This document shows, piece after piece, positions 1-9,386 of a stretch of DNA of 64,000 nt (position 1 is the stretch's first letter; each line of letters opens with the position of its first letter). Under the pieces are notes generated by a model. That model had not been told where the DNA came from. It searched no databases and saw only the letters and a list, made by a program, of their open reading frames with translations. Source of the stretch: Moraxella ovis (GTDB lineage Bacteria; Pseudomonadota; Gammaproteobacteria; Pseudomonadales; Moraxellaceae); assembly GCF_900453105.1 (NCBI RefSeq), contig NZ_UGPW01000001.1:1674001-1738000 (forward strand), read 5' to 3'. The position numbers and the translations under genes were made by a program.

Positions 1-84
1 ATAAAATCAATAACTTATGAATTTATAAAATTAGATATTGACAAATCTATTTTCATAATAATACATTTTATTAGGCTGTATAAT

Positions 85-128
85 GTTCCACAAATTGTTG
101 CATTTTTTGATGTGGAACTTGTGGATAA
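85..128. promoter_or_regulatory. Inverted repeat plus consensus DnaA box
   Basis: GTTCCACA (85-92) and TGTGGAAC (111-118) form an 8-bp inverted repeat around an 18-nt AT-rich loop. Directly after it, 120-128 reads TGTGGATAA, the reverse complement of the consensus DnaA box TTATCCACA. One perfect box in AT-rich DNA can be chance, and recA is not normally next to the chromosomal origin. A function is only suggested. Confidence 0.35.
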
Positions 129-210
129 CTTTTATTTTTGTTGATTGTACTAGTCCCAAATTTAAGTTTTATCATCCCATATTTAATGCAAACTTCAGGC
201 ATAAAAACAC

Positions 211-232
211 TACGATAAATCGTAATTTACGA
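211..232. promoter_or_regulatory. Candidate operator upstream of recA
   Basis: TACGAT-AA-ATCGTA (211-224) is a perfect palindrome. It overlaps a second one, CGTAA-T-TTACG (221-231), so TACGA-type half-sites occur three times in alternating orientation at 8-9 nt spacing. The array sits where the -35 region of the recA promoter would be, a usual place for a repressor. It does not resemble the enterobacterial LexA box. The binding protein is unknown. Confidence 0.45.
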
Positions 233-241
233 ACAAAATTA

Positions 242-250
242 TGTTATAAT
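242..250 (+). promoter_or_regulatory. Extended -10 promoter of recA
   Basis: TGTTATAAT is a TATAAT hexamer (245-250) with the TG dinucleotide of an extended -10, about 60 nt before the recA start. No good -35 hexamer is visible at 17 nt, which is compatible with an extended -10 promoter. A second TATAAT lies at 79-84. Confidence 0.55.
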
Positions 251-309
251 AAACAAGAATTTATTAGATGTTTAACACCTTACTTATTAATATCAATTAG
301 GCAAAATAT

Positions 310-1416
310 ATGAACACAAAAGCGAAGGATGCGACCACCAGCGTCGATGAAAATAAAGAAAAAGCACTCAAGGCGGCACTTGCACAGATCGAGAAAAGCT
401 TTGGTAAAAACACCATCATGTACCTTGGTGACGAGTCGGCAAAAATCGACGTGGATGTGGTCTCCACAGGCTCATTAAGTCTTGATATCGCATTGGGCAT
501 TGGCGGCTTACCAAAAGGTCGTATCATCGAGATCTTCGGCCCTGAAAGCTCTGGTAAAACCACCCTCACCCTACAGACCATCGCCGAATGCCAAAAGCAA
601 GGCGGCACCTGTGCATTCATTGATGCTGAGCACGCTCTAGATCCAATCTATGCGCGCAAGCTAGGCGTGGATATTGATAAGCTGATGGTCTCACAGCCCG
701 ACAACGGCGAACAAGCCCTAGAGATCGCTGACATGCTGGTGCGCTCTGGCGCGGTGGACATGATCGTCGTGGACTCTGTGGCAGCACTCACCCCAAAAGC
801 TGAGATTGAAGGCGAGATGGGCGACAGCCACATGGGCCTGCAGGCACGTCTGATGAGTCAGGCACTGCGTAAGATCACCGGCAACGCCAAGCGCTCCAAC
901 TGCATGGTGATCTTTATTAACCAGATTCGTATGAAAATTGGTGTTATGTTCGGTTCACCTGAGACCACGACAGGTGGTAACGCGCTTAAATTCTACGCCT
1001 CGGTGCGTTTGGATATTCGTCGCACAGGCCAAATCAAAGAAGGCGAGGACATCGTCGGTTCAGAAACCCGCGTCAAAGTCATTAAAAACAAAATGGCACC
1101 TCCATTCCGCCAAGCCGAATTCCAAATCATGTATGGCGAGGGCATCAACCGCCTAGGTGAAGTTGTGGATCTGGGCGTAGATATCGGTGCGGTTGGCAAA
1201 TCTGGCGCATGGTACAGCTATGGCGAAGGCAAGATCGGTCAAGGTAAAGCCAATACCGTCAAATACTTGGCAGAGAATCCTGACATCGCACAAGAGATTG
1301 AAAACAGAATCCGCCAAGAGAAAATGGGCAATACCACACCCATCAGCGAATCTCACGCTGATGATGGTGAGCCACCTGAATTCATCGAAGGCATGGAAGA
1401 TGACAACCTGTTTTAA
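310..1416 (+). CDS. recA: RecA recombinase
   Basis: RecA is the cytoplasmic ATP-dependent strand-exchange protein of homologous recombination. In organisms with an SOS response it also triggers co-protease activity. The protein has 368 residues, close to the usual 350. The Walker A motif GPESSGKT lies near residues 77-84, and the conserved DSVAALTP and [12 protein letters not shown] segments follow. The C-terminal tail is acidic ([18 protein letters not shown]), as is typical. The start is the first ATG, with only a weak TAGG ribosome site. recX follows after 26 nt in the same direction, the common arrangement in which RecX restrains RecA. Confidence 0.98.
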   Translation: MNTKAKDATTSVDENKEKALKAALAQIEKSFGKNTIMYLGDESAKIDVDVVSTGSLSLDIALGIGGLPKGRIIEIFGPESSGKTTLTLQTIAECQKQGGTCAFIDAEHALDPIYARKLGVDIDKLMVSQPDNGEQALEIADMLVRSGAVDMIVVDSVAALTPKAEIEGEMGDSHMGLQARLMSQALRKITGNAKRSNCMVIFINQIRMKIGVMFGSPETTTGGNALKFYASVRLDIRRTGQIKEGEDIVGSETRVKVIKNKMAPPFRQAEFQIMYGEGINRLGEVVDLGVDIGAVGKSGAWYSYGEGKIGQGKANTVKYLAENPDIAQEIENRIRQEKMGNTTPISESHADDGEPPEFIEGMEDDNLF

Positions 1417-1442
1417 GGTTCGATTTGGCGTGACATCTTAGT

Positions 1443-2381
1443 ATGACCACCATCAAAACATTGGCAGAAATATTGGCGGATATGGGCGAACCTGTATCCG
1501 CTGATTCATCTGATGGTAATGTCCACCAACCATCAACTAAAATCAAAAAAACACAATCTACCCAATCGGATAATCCAACCGCCAAGAAGTCAACCCAAAA
1601 CCCTTGGCAGGATTTTCGTGAATTGACATTATCAGAGCCTAAGAAAGCCCGATTGTCAGACGATGATGCAATTAATGAACCTGATCTGCCAACCCCACCC
1701 AATACGTCCAAAAAACTCAAGTCTCGCAATAAGCCCAAAGCAGTCCCACAGCCAAACATAACTCATGTCTTGGCAGATAATAATCAAACCATTTTGGATG
1801 AGAGCACCATCCAAGCTCTTCAAAAAGTTGACATTGAGCCGGTTTACCAAAACGATAAAACAGTTAACAGGCTAAGATGGCTTGCTTTTTATTATCTATC
1901 CAATCATGAATTATCACAAAAACAGCTGCGTCAAAAGCTGCTCGATAAAGACTGCGACCCTGACATGGTCTCGGATTTATTAGATGAATTTGCTGATAAA
2001 GGCTATCAATCGGATGAACGCTGCGCCCACATGCTGATCCGCGAAGGTGTGCGGCGCGGGCGCGGCAAAAGACACATCAATCAAAGTCTAAAAAAAGCCG
2101 GCATAGACTTGCCCTACTCGCTTGATGAGCTCATCGATCAAGCAGGCATAGAGAGCATCAGTGACGGCACCATCTTAGACGATGAGACAAGTGCTCAAGG
2201 CGAGATCAATTGGCTAAAACTCGCCATAGAAGCTCGCTGCAAAAAATACGGCAATACCATCCCAAAAGACCCAAAAGAAAAAGCCCGTCAATTGCGATTT
2301 TTGCAATATCGAGGCTTTGAGATGGGGGTATGTTTTGATGCACTTAAATACACGCTTGATCATTTGGATGAACTGATCTAG
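1443..2381 (+). CDS. recX: RecX-family regulator with long N-terminal extension
   Basis: RecX proteins bind RecA filaments and limit their growth. The family part starts near residue 143 (VNRLRWLAFYYLSNHELSQK). It carries the helical repeats typical of RecX, including LLDEFADKGYQSDERCAHML and REGVRRGRGKRHINQSLKKA. The whole protein has 312 residues, about twice the usual 150-170. The first ~130 residues are polar, low-complexity and rich in Lys, Pro, Ser and Thr, with no recognisable domain. It probably shares a transcript with recA. Its stop codon overlaps the stop of the convergent PHP gene within the tetranucleotide CTAG. Confidence 0.88.
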   Translation: MTTIKTLAEILADMGEPVSADSSDGNVHQPSTKIKKTQSTQSDNPTAKKSTQNPWQDFRELTLSEPKKARLSDDDAINEPDLPTPPNTSKKLKSRNKPKAVPQPNITHVLADNNQTILDESTIQALQKVDIEPVYQNDKTVNRLRWLAFYYLSNHELSQKQLRQKLLDKDCDPDMVSDLLDEFADKGYQSDERCAHMLIREGVRRGRGKRHINQSLKKAGIDLPYSLDELIDQAGIESISDGTILDDETSAQGEINWLKLAIEARCKKYGNTIPKDPKEKARQLRFLQYRGFEMGVCFDALKYTLDHLDELI

Positions 2382-3256
2382 AAACGCTCCCACACAGCGA
2401 TCTGATCTACCTTGGGCTTAGCAGTTACCCCAAGCCTGCGCCAAGGCATATTATCACCATGATAGTCGCTACCCACTGATACCATGAGTCCCTGTTCTAC
2501 GATACATCGATCAATCATTGCGCGCAGGCTCATTGGTTCATTATTTGGCAATTCGCATGCATCGCCGCCCATCTGAGCAAAATCCTCAATCAGCCTTCGC
2601 GTACGTGTCGCCGATAGTCCATAGCGAGTCGGGTGCGCCAACACAGCCAAGCCACCACATTCATGAATCAGCTCGATCGTCCTTGCCATGGTCATGGTCT
2701 CTATCTCGACATAGGCGCATTTGCCATCCGCCAGATATTTATCAAAGGCAGCTTGCACGCTGTGGACAAATCCCAGCTCATGCAGCACCTGTCCGATATG
2801 CGCTCGGCCAATGGCTCGCGGGTTATTATCTGCTTTGATTAATACTGCCTGCCACAAAGTCTCGGTGAGCGTCTCGCTGTCATCATCAGTTAATATCTCG
2901 CCCAATTTCTCAATCATCCGCCGCCCACGATGATGGCGGCTGTCTTGTAGTGCCTGCAGTGCTTCATGCATTCTTTGAGTGTCAGCGAAATTCAATGCGA
3001 CGACATGGATGATTTTTTGTAGTTCTTTATTTTTGCCATACCCACCTGCCAGAGCATGTGCGCAACTGATCTCAACACCATTAATCAGACGAATGCCACA
3101 CTCTTCTGCGGCTTGCTTCGCTTCTGCCACGCCTGCAATGGTATCGTGATCCGTCAACGCAAAAATCTTGATGCCAGCATCAAACGCTTTTTTTACTAGA
3201 GCGGCAGGTGTGTTGGTGCCATCTGATGCTGTGCTGTGGCTATGTAGATCTATCAT
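2378..3256 (-). CDS. rnm: PHP-domain phosphoesterase, RNase AM / YciV type
   Basis: PHP-domain enzymes of this group remove nucleotides from short RNA or hydrolyse 3',5'-nucleoside bisphosphates, using metals held by histidines and aspartates. The protein starts MIDLHSHSTASDGTN, the first PHP metal motif. FALTDHDTIAG and a late HPTRYG and SDYHGDN follow. From the ATG at 3256 it has 292 residues, like E. coli RNase AM (293). I chose this ATG because AGGGAT precedes it and because the longer reading frame would run into ftsZ. The gene lies just downstream of ftsZ and converges with recX. Confidence 0.88.
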   Translation of the reverse strand: MIDLHSHSTASDGTNTPAALVKKAFDAGIKIFALTDHDTIAGVAEAKQAAEECGIRLINGVEISCAHALAGGYGKNKELQKIIHVVALNFADTQRMHEALQALQDSRHHRGRRMIEKLGEILTDDDSETLTETLWQAVLIKADNNPRAIGRAHIGQVLHELGFVHSVQAAFDKYLADGKCAYVEIETMTMARTIELIHECGGLAVLAHPTRYGLSATRTRRLIEDFAQMGGDACELPNNEPMSLRAMIDRCIVEQGLMVSVGSDYHGDNMPWRRLGVTAKPKVDQIAVWERF

Positions 3257-3314
3257 ATCTATCCCTAAAAACAAAAGCCCCATACATGGTATAGGGCGAT
3301 TGCATTGACATTGA

Positions 3315-4460
3315 TTAGTCGTTTTTGTTTTGCTGCTGTTGCAGGTAGTTGCCAACACTGATTGGCTTAGTCACTAGGCGTGGCTGAGCTTGAGGCGCAG
3401 CTTGTTGTTGTGGCTGTTGGCTGGCAATCGCGCTTACATGATCTGCAGGTGCAGATTGTTGATTGGCTAGCTGGGTTTTAGGACGCTCATCCACTGTTAA
3501 ACCTGTTGCAATCACGGTTACATAGATGTCATCACCCATTGACTCATCGTCCACAGCACCAAAGAAGATGTTGCCCTCATCGATGTTCGCAATACGGCTA
3601 ACCACTTCGGCAACTTCATACGGTTCGCTCATGCCGATGTTCGCACCCACGATATTAATGATCACACCTTGAGCGTTCTTCAGTAGTAGATCGTCAAGAA
3701 GTGGAGAGCGAATCGCTTTTTCTGCTGCTTCTGCCGCACGACCTTCGCCACTAGCACGGCCAATACCCATCATTGCATGACCTTTTGCCGTCATGGCAGT
3801 GTGTACGTCATTAAAGTCGATGTTAATCACACCAGGCTCACGAATCGTGCGAGTGATGCCATCAACCGCCTGCAGTAGAACGTCATTCGCCTTGGCAAAT
3901 GCATCTTTCATGGTCAGACCGCGATAGACTTGTAGTAGTTTTTCGTTTGGCACTGTGATGATTGAGTCAACGTACTGAGCCAGCTGATCAATACCTTCTT
4001 GAGCAAGCTTAGCACGCTTACCACCTTCAAATTTAAATGGTGTGGTCACAACTGCAACGGTCAAGATGCCTTCTTCTTTGGCAATACGAGCAATCACAGG
4101 AGCTGCGCCCGTACCTGTGCCGCCGCCCATACCAGCAGTGATGAACACCATGTCATAATCAGACAGTAGCGCACGAATTTCAGCTTCGTCACTCTCAGCT
4201 GCTTCACGACCCACTTCAGGGTTAGCGCCGGCACCCAAGCCACGAGTTAGCTCGCTGCCAAGTTGTAGTTTGTTTGGCGTGGTAAGCTTGCCAAGTGCTT
4301 GACGGTCAGTGTTTGCCGCCACAAAATTGATGCCCGTAACGTGTTGATTTACCATGTGCTCAACTGCGTTGCCACCGCCACCGCCAACACCAACAACGAT
4401 AAAACGTGCTTGTCCATCTGAATCAAACTGTGTGTCATCTGACATGCTGTACTTAACCAT
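3315..4460 (-). CDS. ftsZ: Cell division GTPase FtsZ
   Basis: FtsZ polymerises into the cytokinetic ring. The 381-residue protein has the N-terminal nucleotide-binding segment ([15 protein letters not shown]), the tubulin signature GGGTGTG at about residues 112-118, and the T7-loop region NIDFNDV. A Gln/Pro/Ala-rich linker leads to a short conserved tail near [13 protein letters not shown] that should contact FtsA or ZipA. The start at 4460 has a good ribosome site (TTGGAGTGAG). It is the last gene of the leftward ftsQ-ftsA-ftsZ run and follows ftsA by about 40 nt. Confidence 0.98.
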   Translation of the reverse strand: MVKYSMSDDTQFDSDGQARFIVVGVGGGGGNAVEHMVNQHVTGINFVAANTDRQALGKLTTPNKLQLGSELTRGLGAGANPEVGREAAESDEAEIRALLSDYDMVFITAGMGGGTGTGAAPVIARIAKEEGILTVAVVTTPFKFEGGKRAKLAQEGIDQLAQYVDSIITVPNEKLLQVYRGLTMKDAFAKANDVLLQAVDGITRTIREPGVINIDFNDVHTAMTAKGHAMMGIGRASGEGRAAEAAEKAIRSPLLDDLLLKNAQGVIINIVGANIGMSEPYEVAEVVSRIANIDEGNIFFGAVDDESMGDDIYVTVIATGLTVDERPKTQLANQQSAPADHVSAIASQQPQQQAAPQAQPRLVTKPISVGNYLQQQQNKND

Positions 4461-4499
4461 AACTCACTCCAAGAATTTGAAAATCATCGCCCAAAGGCA

Positions 4500-5795
4500 T
4501 TAAAACCATTTTTTGATTTGGTTGGTGAATACTCGCCAACCTTCAGAAACTTTATTTGTCAGCCTGTCTTGAGCTGACACCTCGCCATAGCTGTCTTTGA
4601 TGAATTGTTCGCCATTCTGATAAAGTAGCGAACCTATCACGCTGTGCAGCTTATTATCTTTTAGATAACCATTAAGTAGCGCAATATTGTCATCGGTTAG
4701 ATTTTTTGGACAAATGCTGACGCGTCCATTCGTGGTCATCATACGGACCGGCAGACCCCATTGACGACCCACAAAATAGCTAAGACCATCAATCTGAGTG
4801 GCACCGCCTGCCAAGACAACACCCGCTTCGATCTGCGATGACAGGCCCAAATCATCAAGGCGCTTACTGATGCGCATAAAAATGTCATCATAACGCGCCG
4901 CGATCACACTACTCAATCGACGCAAGCTCACCGTTGATTCTCCTCCCAAGCGACGCTTTAGAGTTACAAAAGCTGCACGCTTGGCAGGGTCGAGCTGAAC
5001 AGTGCCCTGCTGATGCTTTAGACTCTCAGCTTCAGACACCGACAAGCCAAGCTCTGTCGCAATGTCAAAAGTAACCGTCTGACCACCCACGTCCAAACAA
5101 TCGGAAAACAAAAGCGAACCACCACGATACACACAAACTTTCGTCGTACCTAGGCCAATGTCAATAAAACAAACGCCGCGCTCTTTTTCTTCTTTGGTTA
5201 GGGCATATTCAGCACTGACCACGCCATCAAACAATGTCGCCCCTACCGATGCCTCTGCTGAATTAACCACATCAAGAATCTGCGCATGGTAATTGGCAGG
5301 CAGCGCCATGACATGGTTTGCTACGCTAATCTCATTGGCGTGCATGCCAATTGGATCTTTAACCTCTTGGACGCCGTCTAGATAGCTTAGCAGCTGACAT
5401 GATTGCAATAACGTATAATCTTCAGCACGCAGCTTATCAGCAATCAGCTCTTTGGCGCGATACAGATCGCTTTGTTGAACTGTGGTGTGCGCTCTGCTCT
5501 TGTGCAAGCTAAGCTTTTGCATGTCGTTCATTGAGGTCATGAGAGGTGATGCAAACGATAAGCACACCTCATGGATATTCACCCCTGCCATGTCGCCTGC
5601 TTCTTGCAGAGACTTATAAACCGCGCTTAATAAGTGCTCACGACGTTCGATCTTACCGCCAACGAATGCATCTGTGCGCGCCAAACCCACCGCCGAGACC
5701 TTGATCTTTGGCTGTTCAGGCGTACCTGTTGCATAGCCGACTACTGTATAAGCAGCAGTTGAACTCAAATGCAACGCAACCTGTAGGTCTGACAT
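4500..5795 (-). CDS. ftsA: Cell division protein FtsA
   Basis: FtsA is the actin-like ATPase that tethers FtsZ filaments to the inner membrane. The sequence has the actin-fold phosphate loops (GVCFIDIGLGTTKVCVYRGG and VVLAGGATQIDG) and a C-terminal amphipathic tail ending in WRVFTNQIKKWF that fits a membrane-targeting helix. From the ATG at 5795 it has 431 residues. A TTG four codons earlier keeps the frame, but GAGGAT is correctly spaced for the ATG. About 200 nt without a gene separate it from ftsQ. Confidence 0.97.
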   Translation of the reverse strand: MSDLQVALHLSSTAAYTVVGYATGTPEQPKIKVSAVGLARTDAFVGGKIERREHLLSAVYKSLQEAGDMAGVNIHEVCLSFASPLMTSMNDMQKLSLHKSRAHTTVQQSDLYRAKELIADKLRAEDYTLLQSCQLLSYLDGVQEVKDPIGMHANEISVANHVMALPANYHAQILDVVNSAEASVGATLFDGVVSAEYALTKEEKERGVCFIDIGLGTTKVCVYRGGSLLFSDCLDVGGQTVTFDIATELGLSVSEAESLKHQQGTVQLDPAKRAAFVTLKRRLGGESTVSLRRLSSVIAARYDDIFMRISKRLDDLGLSSQIEAGVVLAGGATQIDGLSYFVGRQWGLPVRMMTTNGRVSICPKNLTDDNIALLNGYLKDNKLHSVIGSLLYQNGEQFIKDSYGEVSAQDRLTNKVSEGWRVFTNQIKKWF

Positions 5796-6002
5796 AACTA
5801 TCCTCAATTAACCGGCAAAACGCCACAAAAAAATCTCAAAAAACCACAACAACCATCGACTTACGTCGCACGCACGAGCTTTGTAATATTTTAGCATTGA
5901 TGATGATTTTATAAAAGAGCAAAGCCCATAAAAATCAGGGATTTATTTCCCATTTGAACAAAAATCAATCGAAATTAAACGCTTTTTAAAAAACATTCTT
6001 CA

Positions 6003-6776
6003 TCAAGAAGTTTTCAAGCCTGAATCAGACGGTTTTTGAGGTATTTCAGCAGTTTTCCAAGCAATGGCAAAACCGTTTTTATAGCGCAAATCTACCGACT
6101 GAATTTTTGGCAATTCTTTGGCAAGACTGCCCGCCAAAAGTGACGACAAACTAAACAGTTTTTGTTCGGTGTTCTCATGATCGACAATCACACGAAGCCC
6201 ATTATCAAAACGAATCAGCCAAGTCTGGCGTGACGTTAATGTCATGTCCTCTGCCGTCATACCAAGCGGAGAGAACCATTCATTGACTCGCTGCATCTGG
6301 CGCATCATGTCCGTTGCATCATTGGTGTGACCGCTGTACAGATGAACCAGATTCTTATCCATTAGCTCGCGCTCATCAGCCGGCACGAACACCGCACCAT
6401 TGGCATCAAGCAGATGCTGACTACCGAAATTAGCCACCGCACGTCGCGGCACGACAGAGACAATAGCGCCTTGCTGCCAATCGCGCTTAACGCTGGCACT
6501 CTCAACCCACGACAAGCTAGACACCACTTGATGAATACCCATCAAATCCGCGCCAAAAAACTGAACCTGCCCAAATGGTGCGGTCGCGGTTTTTAGCGAA
6601 TTCGCCTGAGATTCGGTCAAATTACTCAATTCTAAGACAAGTGGGCGTTTTGGCGCCTGCTCAATACCCTTCATCGCTGCAACAATCAAGCCGCCAAGCA
6701 CAATGGCTACCATGAGCAAAATCTGCCATAGTTTTAGAACTCGACGTGCATTTTTAGTATTGACTTGGGAATTCAT
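6003..6776 (-). CDS. ftsQ: Cell division protein FtsQ
   Basis: FtsQ is a bitopic inner-membrane protein that links early and late divisome proteins with FtsB and FtsL. From the ATG at 6776 it has 257 residues. A short cytoplasmic N-terminus leads to one membrane segment (LWQILLMVAIVLGGLIVAAM), and then a POTRA-like start (LTESQANSLKTATAPFGQVQFFGADL) and a FtsQ-type periplasmic domain (LRYKNGFAIAW near the end). The frame is open to 6854, but that would start upstream of the likely promoter. Both candidate starts lack a clear Shine-Dalgarno. A strong terminator separates it from ddl, so it seems to have its own promoter. Confidence 0.88.
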   Translation of the reverse strand: MNSQVNTKNARRVLKLWQILLMVAIVLGGLIVAAMKGIEQAPKRPLVLELSNLTESQANSLKTATAPFGQVQFFGADLMGIHQVVSSLSWVESASVKRDWQQGAIVSVVPRRAVANFGSQHLLDANGAVFVPADERELMDKNLVHLYSGHTNDATDMMRQMQRVNEWFSPLGMTAEDMTLTSRQTWLIRFDNGLRVIVDHENTEQKLFSLSSLLAGSLAKELPKIQSVDLRYKNGFAIAWKTAEIPQKPSDSGLKTS

Positions 6777-6809
6777 GGGGAATTTGCGATAAATACGATA
6801 AATTTGTAT

Positions 6810-6837
6810 ATAATAACGCATTTTATCGATAACACAA
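6810..6837 (-). promoter_or_regulatory. Candidate promoter of ftsQ
   Basis: Read on the minus strand, TTGTGT (6832-6837), a 16-nt spacer and TATTAT (6810-6815) resemble a sigma-70 promoter. It lies between the ddl terminator and the ATG of ftsQ. The -35 hexamer matches imperfectly. Confidence 0.4.
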
Positions 6838-6912
6838 AGCAAAATATCAACCAAAGCATGATTTTTTACATCAAGTTACAGTTTAAATCTGCAATCATCG
6901 CTTGTCTTTAGA

Positions 6913-6950
6913 CAATAAAAAAGCCGAATCACGTTTCGGCTTTTTTATTG
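6913..6950 (-). terminator. Rho-independent terminator of ddl
   Basis: A perfect 16-bp inverted repeat (arms 6913-6928 and 6935-6950, 6-nt loop) has a GC core AAGCCGAA/TTCGGCTT flanked by A and T runs. It can stop transcription leaving ddl before ftsQ. Confidence 0.92.
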
Positions 6951-6960
6951 AATTTAAATA

Positions 6961-7878
6961 TTAAGACAAGGTCTGCTCTAAGATGGTCACACATAAGGTT
7001 GCAAAATCAATTCCCGCTTGCTTTGCCGCCATCGGTACCAAGCTGTGATCCGTCATGCCTGGCACAGTATTGATCTCTAATAGGTATAATTTACCATCGT
7101 CAGACTTTAGAAAATCGACGCGCGCCCAACCACGACCACCAATACCACTAAAGGCACGTCGCGCAAGCTCGCCCATTTCACGCTCCTGCTCATCCATCAG
7201 ATCTGATGGGCATTGATATACCGTGTCGTCGCGCAGATATTTGGCTTCATAGTCATAGAACTTACCCTTAGGGATGATGCGAATACTTGGCAGCACCTCA
7301 TCGCCCAACAGCGAACACGCGTACTCACCGCCTGTGATTGCTTTTTCTGCAAGAATCTCGCCGTGATACTGCTTAAGCTCAGGGTATGCTTTTGCCAAAT
7401 CGCCTACCCTCTCAATCATCATCACGCCAACGCTAGAACCCTCAGCTGCCGGTTTGACAAACAAAGGAAAACCCAACTCTTTTTCTACTTGCTCAAAATC
7501 ACTGTCGTCATTTAAGACCACATAAGGTACATTCGGAAGCCCCAATGACTGCCACAATAAGCGATTGCGAAATTTATCCATCGCAACAGCAGAAGCCAAC
7601 ACGCCACAGCCTGTGTATGGGATATTAAAACCATCGAGCACGCCTTGTAAGCTGCCATCCTCGCCAAATGTACCATGCAGCACATTAAACACACGGTCAT
7701 AGTCACGCAGCTTCGAGATGTCGGTCTCTTTGGGGTCAAAATGATGCGCGTCCACACCTTTTGAAAGCAATGCATTTAGCACCGCCTTGCCACTATTTAA
7801 AGAAACTTCGCGCTCACTGCTCGTACCACCGCAAACAACAGCCACTTTACCAAAAGCAGTTGGATCAATCTTTGTCAT
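6961..7878 (-). CDS. ddl: D-alanine--D-alanine ligase
   Basis: Ddl joins two D-alanines for the peptidoglycan pentapeptide in the cytoplasm. It is an ATP-grasp enzyme. Visible are VVCGGTSSEREVSLNSG at the N-terminus, the central FVKPAAEGSSVGV loop, and the C-terminal metal-binding LLEINTVPGMTDHSLVP. From the ATG at 7878 it has 305 residues, the usual size. A TTG four codons upstream keeps the frame, but GAGAG is spaced for the ATG. It follows murC by about 35 nt and ends at a strong terminator. Confidence 0.97.
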   Translation of the reverse strand: MTKIDPTAFGKVAVVCGGTSSEREVSLNSGKAVLNALLSKGVDAHHFDPKETDISKLRDYDRVFNVLHGTFGEDGSLQGVLDGFNIPYTGCGVLASAVAMDKFRNRLLWQSLGLPNVPYVVLNDDSDFEQVEKELGFPLFVKPAAEGSSVGVMMIERVGDLAKAYPELKQYHGEILAEKAITGGEYACSLLGDEVLPSIRIIPKGKFYDYEAKYLRDDTVYQCPSDLMDEQEREMGELARRAFSGIGGRGWARVDFLKSDDGKLYLLEINTVPGMTDHSLVPMAAKQAGIDFATLCVTILEQTLS

Positions 7879-7914
7879 ATTATCTCTCAAATGGTTTAAT
7901 TATTTATCTATGAA

Positions 7915-9360
7915 TTATTTTAGATACAGTTCGTTATCTCTTAAATCCAAACAAATATGTCCCACATTGCCCGCGCCTTGAGTGATTAGAAGATCGCCGG
8001 CTTTTAGGACGCGCTGCATGACTGGTGCTAGATTTTCTTTATCCACGAGCGTTGGCTCGACTTGTCCACGTAGGCGAATGCTGCGCGCCAATGACTTAGT
8101 ATCGGCACCCACAATCAACGCCTCGCCTGCTGGATACACATCCAACAAAAGCAGTTCATCGACATTCGACAACACCTCAACAAACTCATCAAAGCAGTCA
8201 CGAGTACGGCTATAACGGTGCGGCTGGAACATCATCACTAAGCGGCGCTCGGGATAGCTTTGGCGAGCTGCCTTGATGGTTGCCAGCACTTCGGTTGGAT
8301 GATGCCCATAGTCATCAATCAGTAGTACATTGCCGCCATCTACAGCAATGTCTGCCTGCTGTTCAAAGCGGCGACCCACGCCTGCAAACTTACTCACCGC
8401 ACGAACGATCGCCTCATCATCCACGCCTTCATCAGTCGCCAAAGTGATGGCAGCCAGTGCATTTAGGACGTTGTGCTCGCCAGGGATGTTTAAAGTCAGG
8501 CGAAGTGGCTCGCGATCCTTGCGCAGTACAGTAAAATGCGTGCGTGCACCTTCCACCTCTAGGTGGGTCGCCTGCACGTCATTATGCGAACCGAAACCGA
8601 AAGTTAGTACAGGGCGCGCAATGTCATCAATCATGCCAGACAATTCTTGATCATCGCCACAAATTACCGCCAATCCATAAAAGGGCATGTTTTGCAGGAA
8701 TTGGATATAAGCCTGCTTTAACTTATCAAAGCTGCCGCCATAGGTCTCCATGTGATCTTCATCGATGTTGGTCACGATCGCCGCCATCGGACGCAGCGAC
8801 AGGAATGAGGCATCTGACTCATCCGCCTCAGCAACCAAATAGCGAGAGCTGCCCAACGATGCGTTCTTACCCGATGCGTTTAATTTACCGCCAATGACAT
8901 AGGTAGGATCGAGACCCGCTTCGGTAAGCATCATGGTCAGAAGGCTAGTGGTTGTCGTCTTGCCATGCGCACCCGCCACCGCGATAGAATGACGGTAACG
9001 CATGAGCTCGCCAAGCATGTCAGCGCGACGAACCACCGGCAGACGCGCCTGTAGCGCGGTTTGAATTTCAGGATTCGTCTTATCAATGGCAGATGACACC
9101 ACCAGCACGTCAGCGTCCTTAATATTAGATGAATCGTGCCCGATGAATACCGTCACACCAAGACTCTCTAGACGCTTGGTGACGGGACTTTCTTTGATGT
9201 CCGAACCTGTTACGGTATAGCCTTGGTTGAAAAGCACTTCTGCGATGCCGCACATGCCTGCACCGCCAATACCCACAAAGTGAATCGTATTAATTCGTCT
9301 CATTTCAGGGATTTCGATAAGCTGCTTGGCAAGTTGTTTTGATGAATTATTATCTGTCAT
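7915..9360 (-). CDS. murC: UDP-N-acetylmuramate--L-alanine ligase
   Basis: MurC adds L-alanine to UDP-MurNAc, the first amino acid of the peptidoglycan stem. The 481-residue protein shows the N-terminal Rossmann-type segment ([20 protein letters not shown]), the ATP-binding [14 protein letters not shown], and the Mur-ligase centre DESDASFL and [22 protein letters not shown] and FQPHRYSRT follow in the C-terminal domain. It lies between murG and ddl with short gaps, the order of the dcw cluster. Confidence 0.98.
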   Translation of the reverse strand: MTDNNSSKQLAKQLIEIPEMRRINTIHFVGIGGAGMCGIAEVLFNQGYTVTGSDIKESPVTKRLESLGVTVFIGHDSSNIKDADVLVVSSAIDKTNPEIQTALQARLPVVRRADMLGELMRYRHSIAVAGAHGKTTTTSLLTMMLTEAGLDPTYVIGGKLNASGKNASLGSSRYLVAEADESDASFLSLRPMAAIVTNIDEDHMETYGGSFDKLKQAYIQFLQNMPFYGLAVICGDDQELSGMIDDIARPVLTFGFGSHNDVQATHLEVEGARTHFTVLRKDREPLRLTLNIPGEHNVLNALAAITLATDEGVDDEAIVRAVSKFAGVGRRFEQQADIAVDGGNVLLIDDYGHHPTEVLATIKAARQSYPERRLVMMFQPHRYSRTRDCFDEFVEVLSNVDELLLLDVYPAGEALIVGADTKSLARSIRLRGQVEPTLVDKENLAPVMQRVLKAGDLLITQGAGNVGHICLDLRDNELYLK

Positions 9361-9386
9361 GTGTTGTCCCAGAGATTCTATTGTTT

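Noticed and set aside
83..313. 76-codon frame upstream of recA
   Set aside because: It is AT-rich, has no ribosome site or family pattern, and overlaps the recA promoter and start.
2378..3358. Longer start of the PHP gene at 3358
   Set aside because: It would overlap the end of ftsZ and lacks a ribosome site; MIDLHSHS at 3256 has AGGGAT in front and starts the PHP domain.
6793..6804. TACGATAAAT near ftsQ and phoX as more copies of the recA operator
   Set aside because: Only one half-site is present in these AT-rich places; the palindromic arrangement at recA is not repeated.
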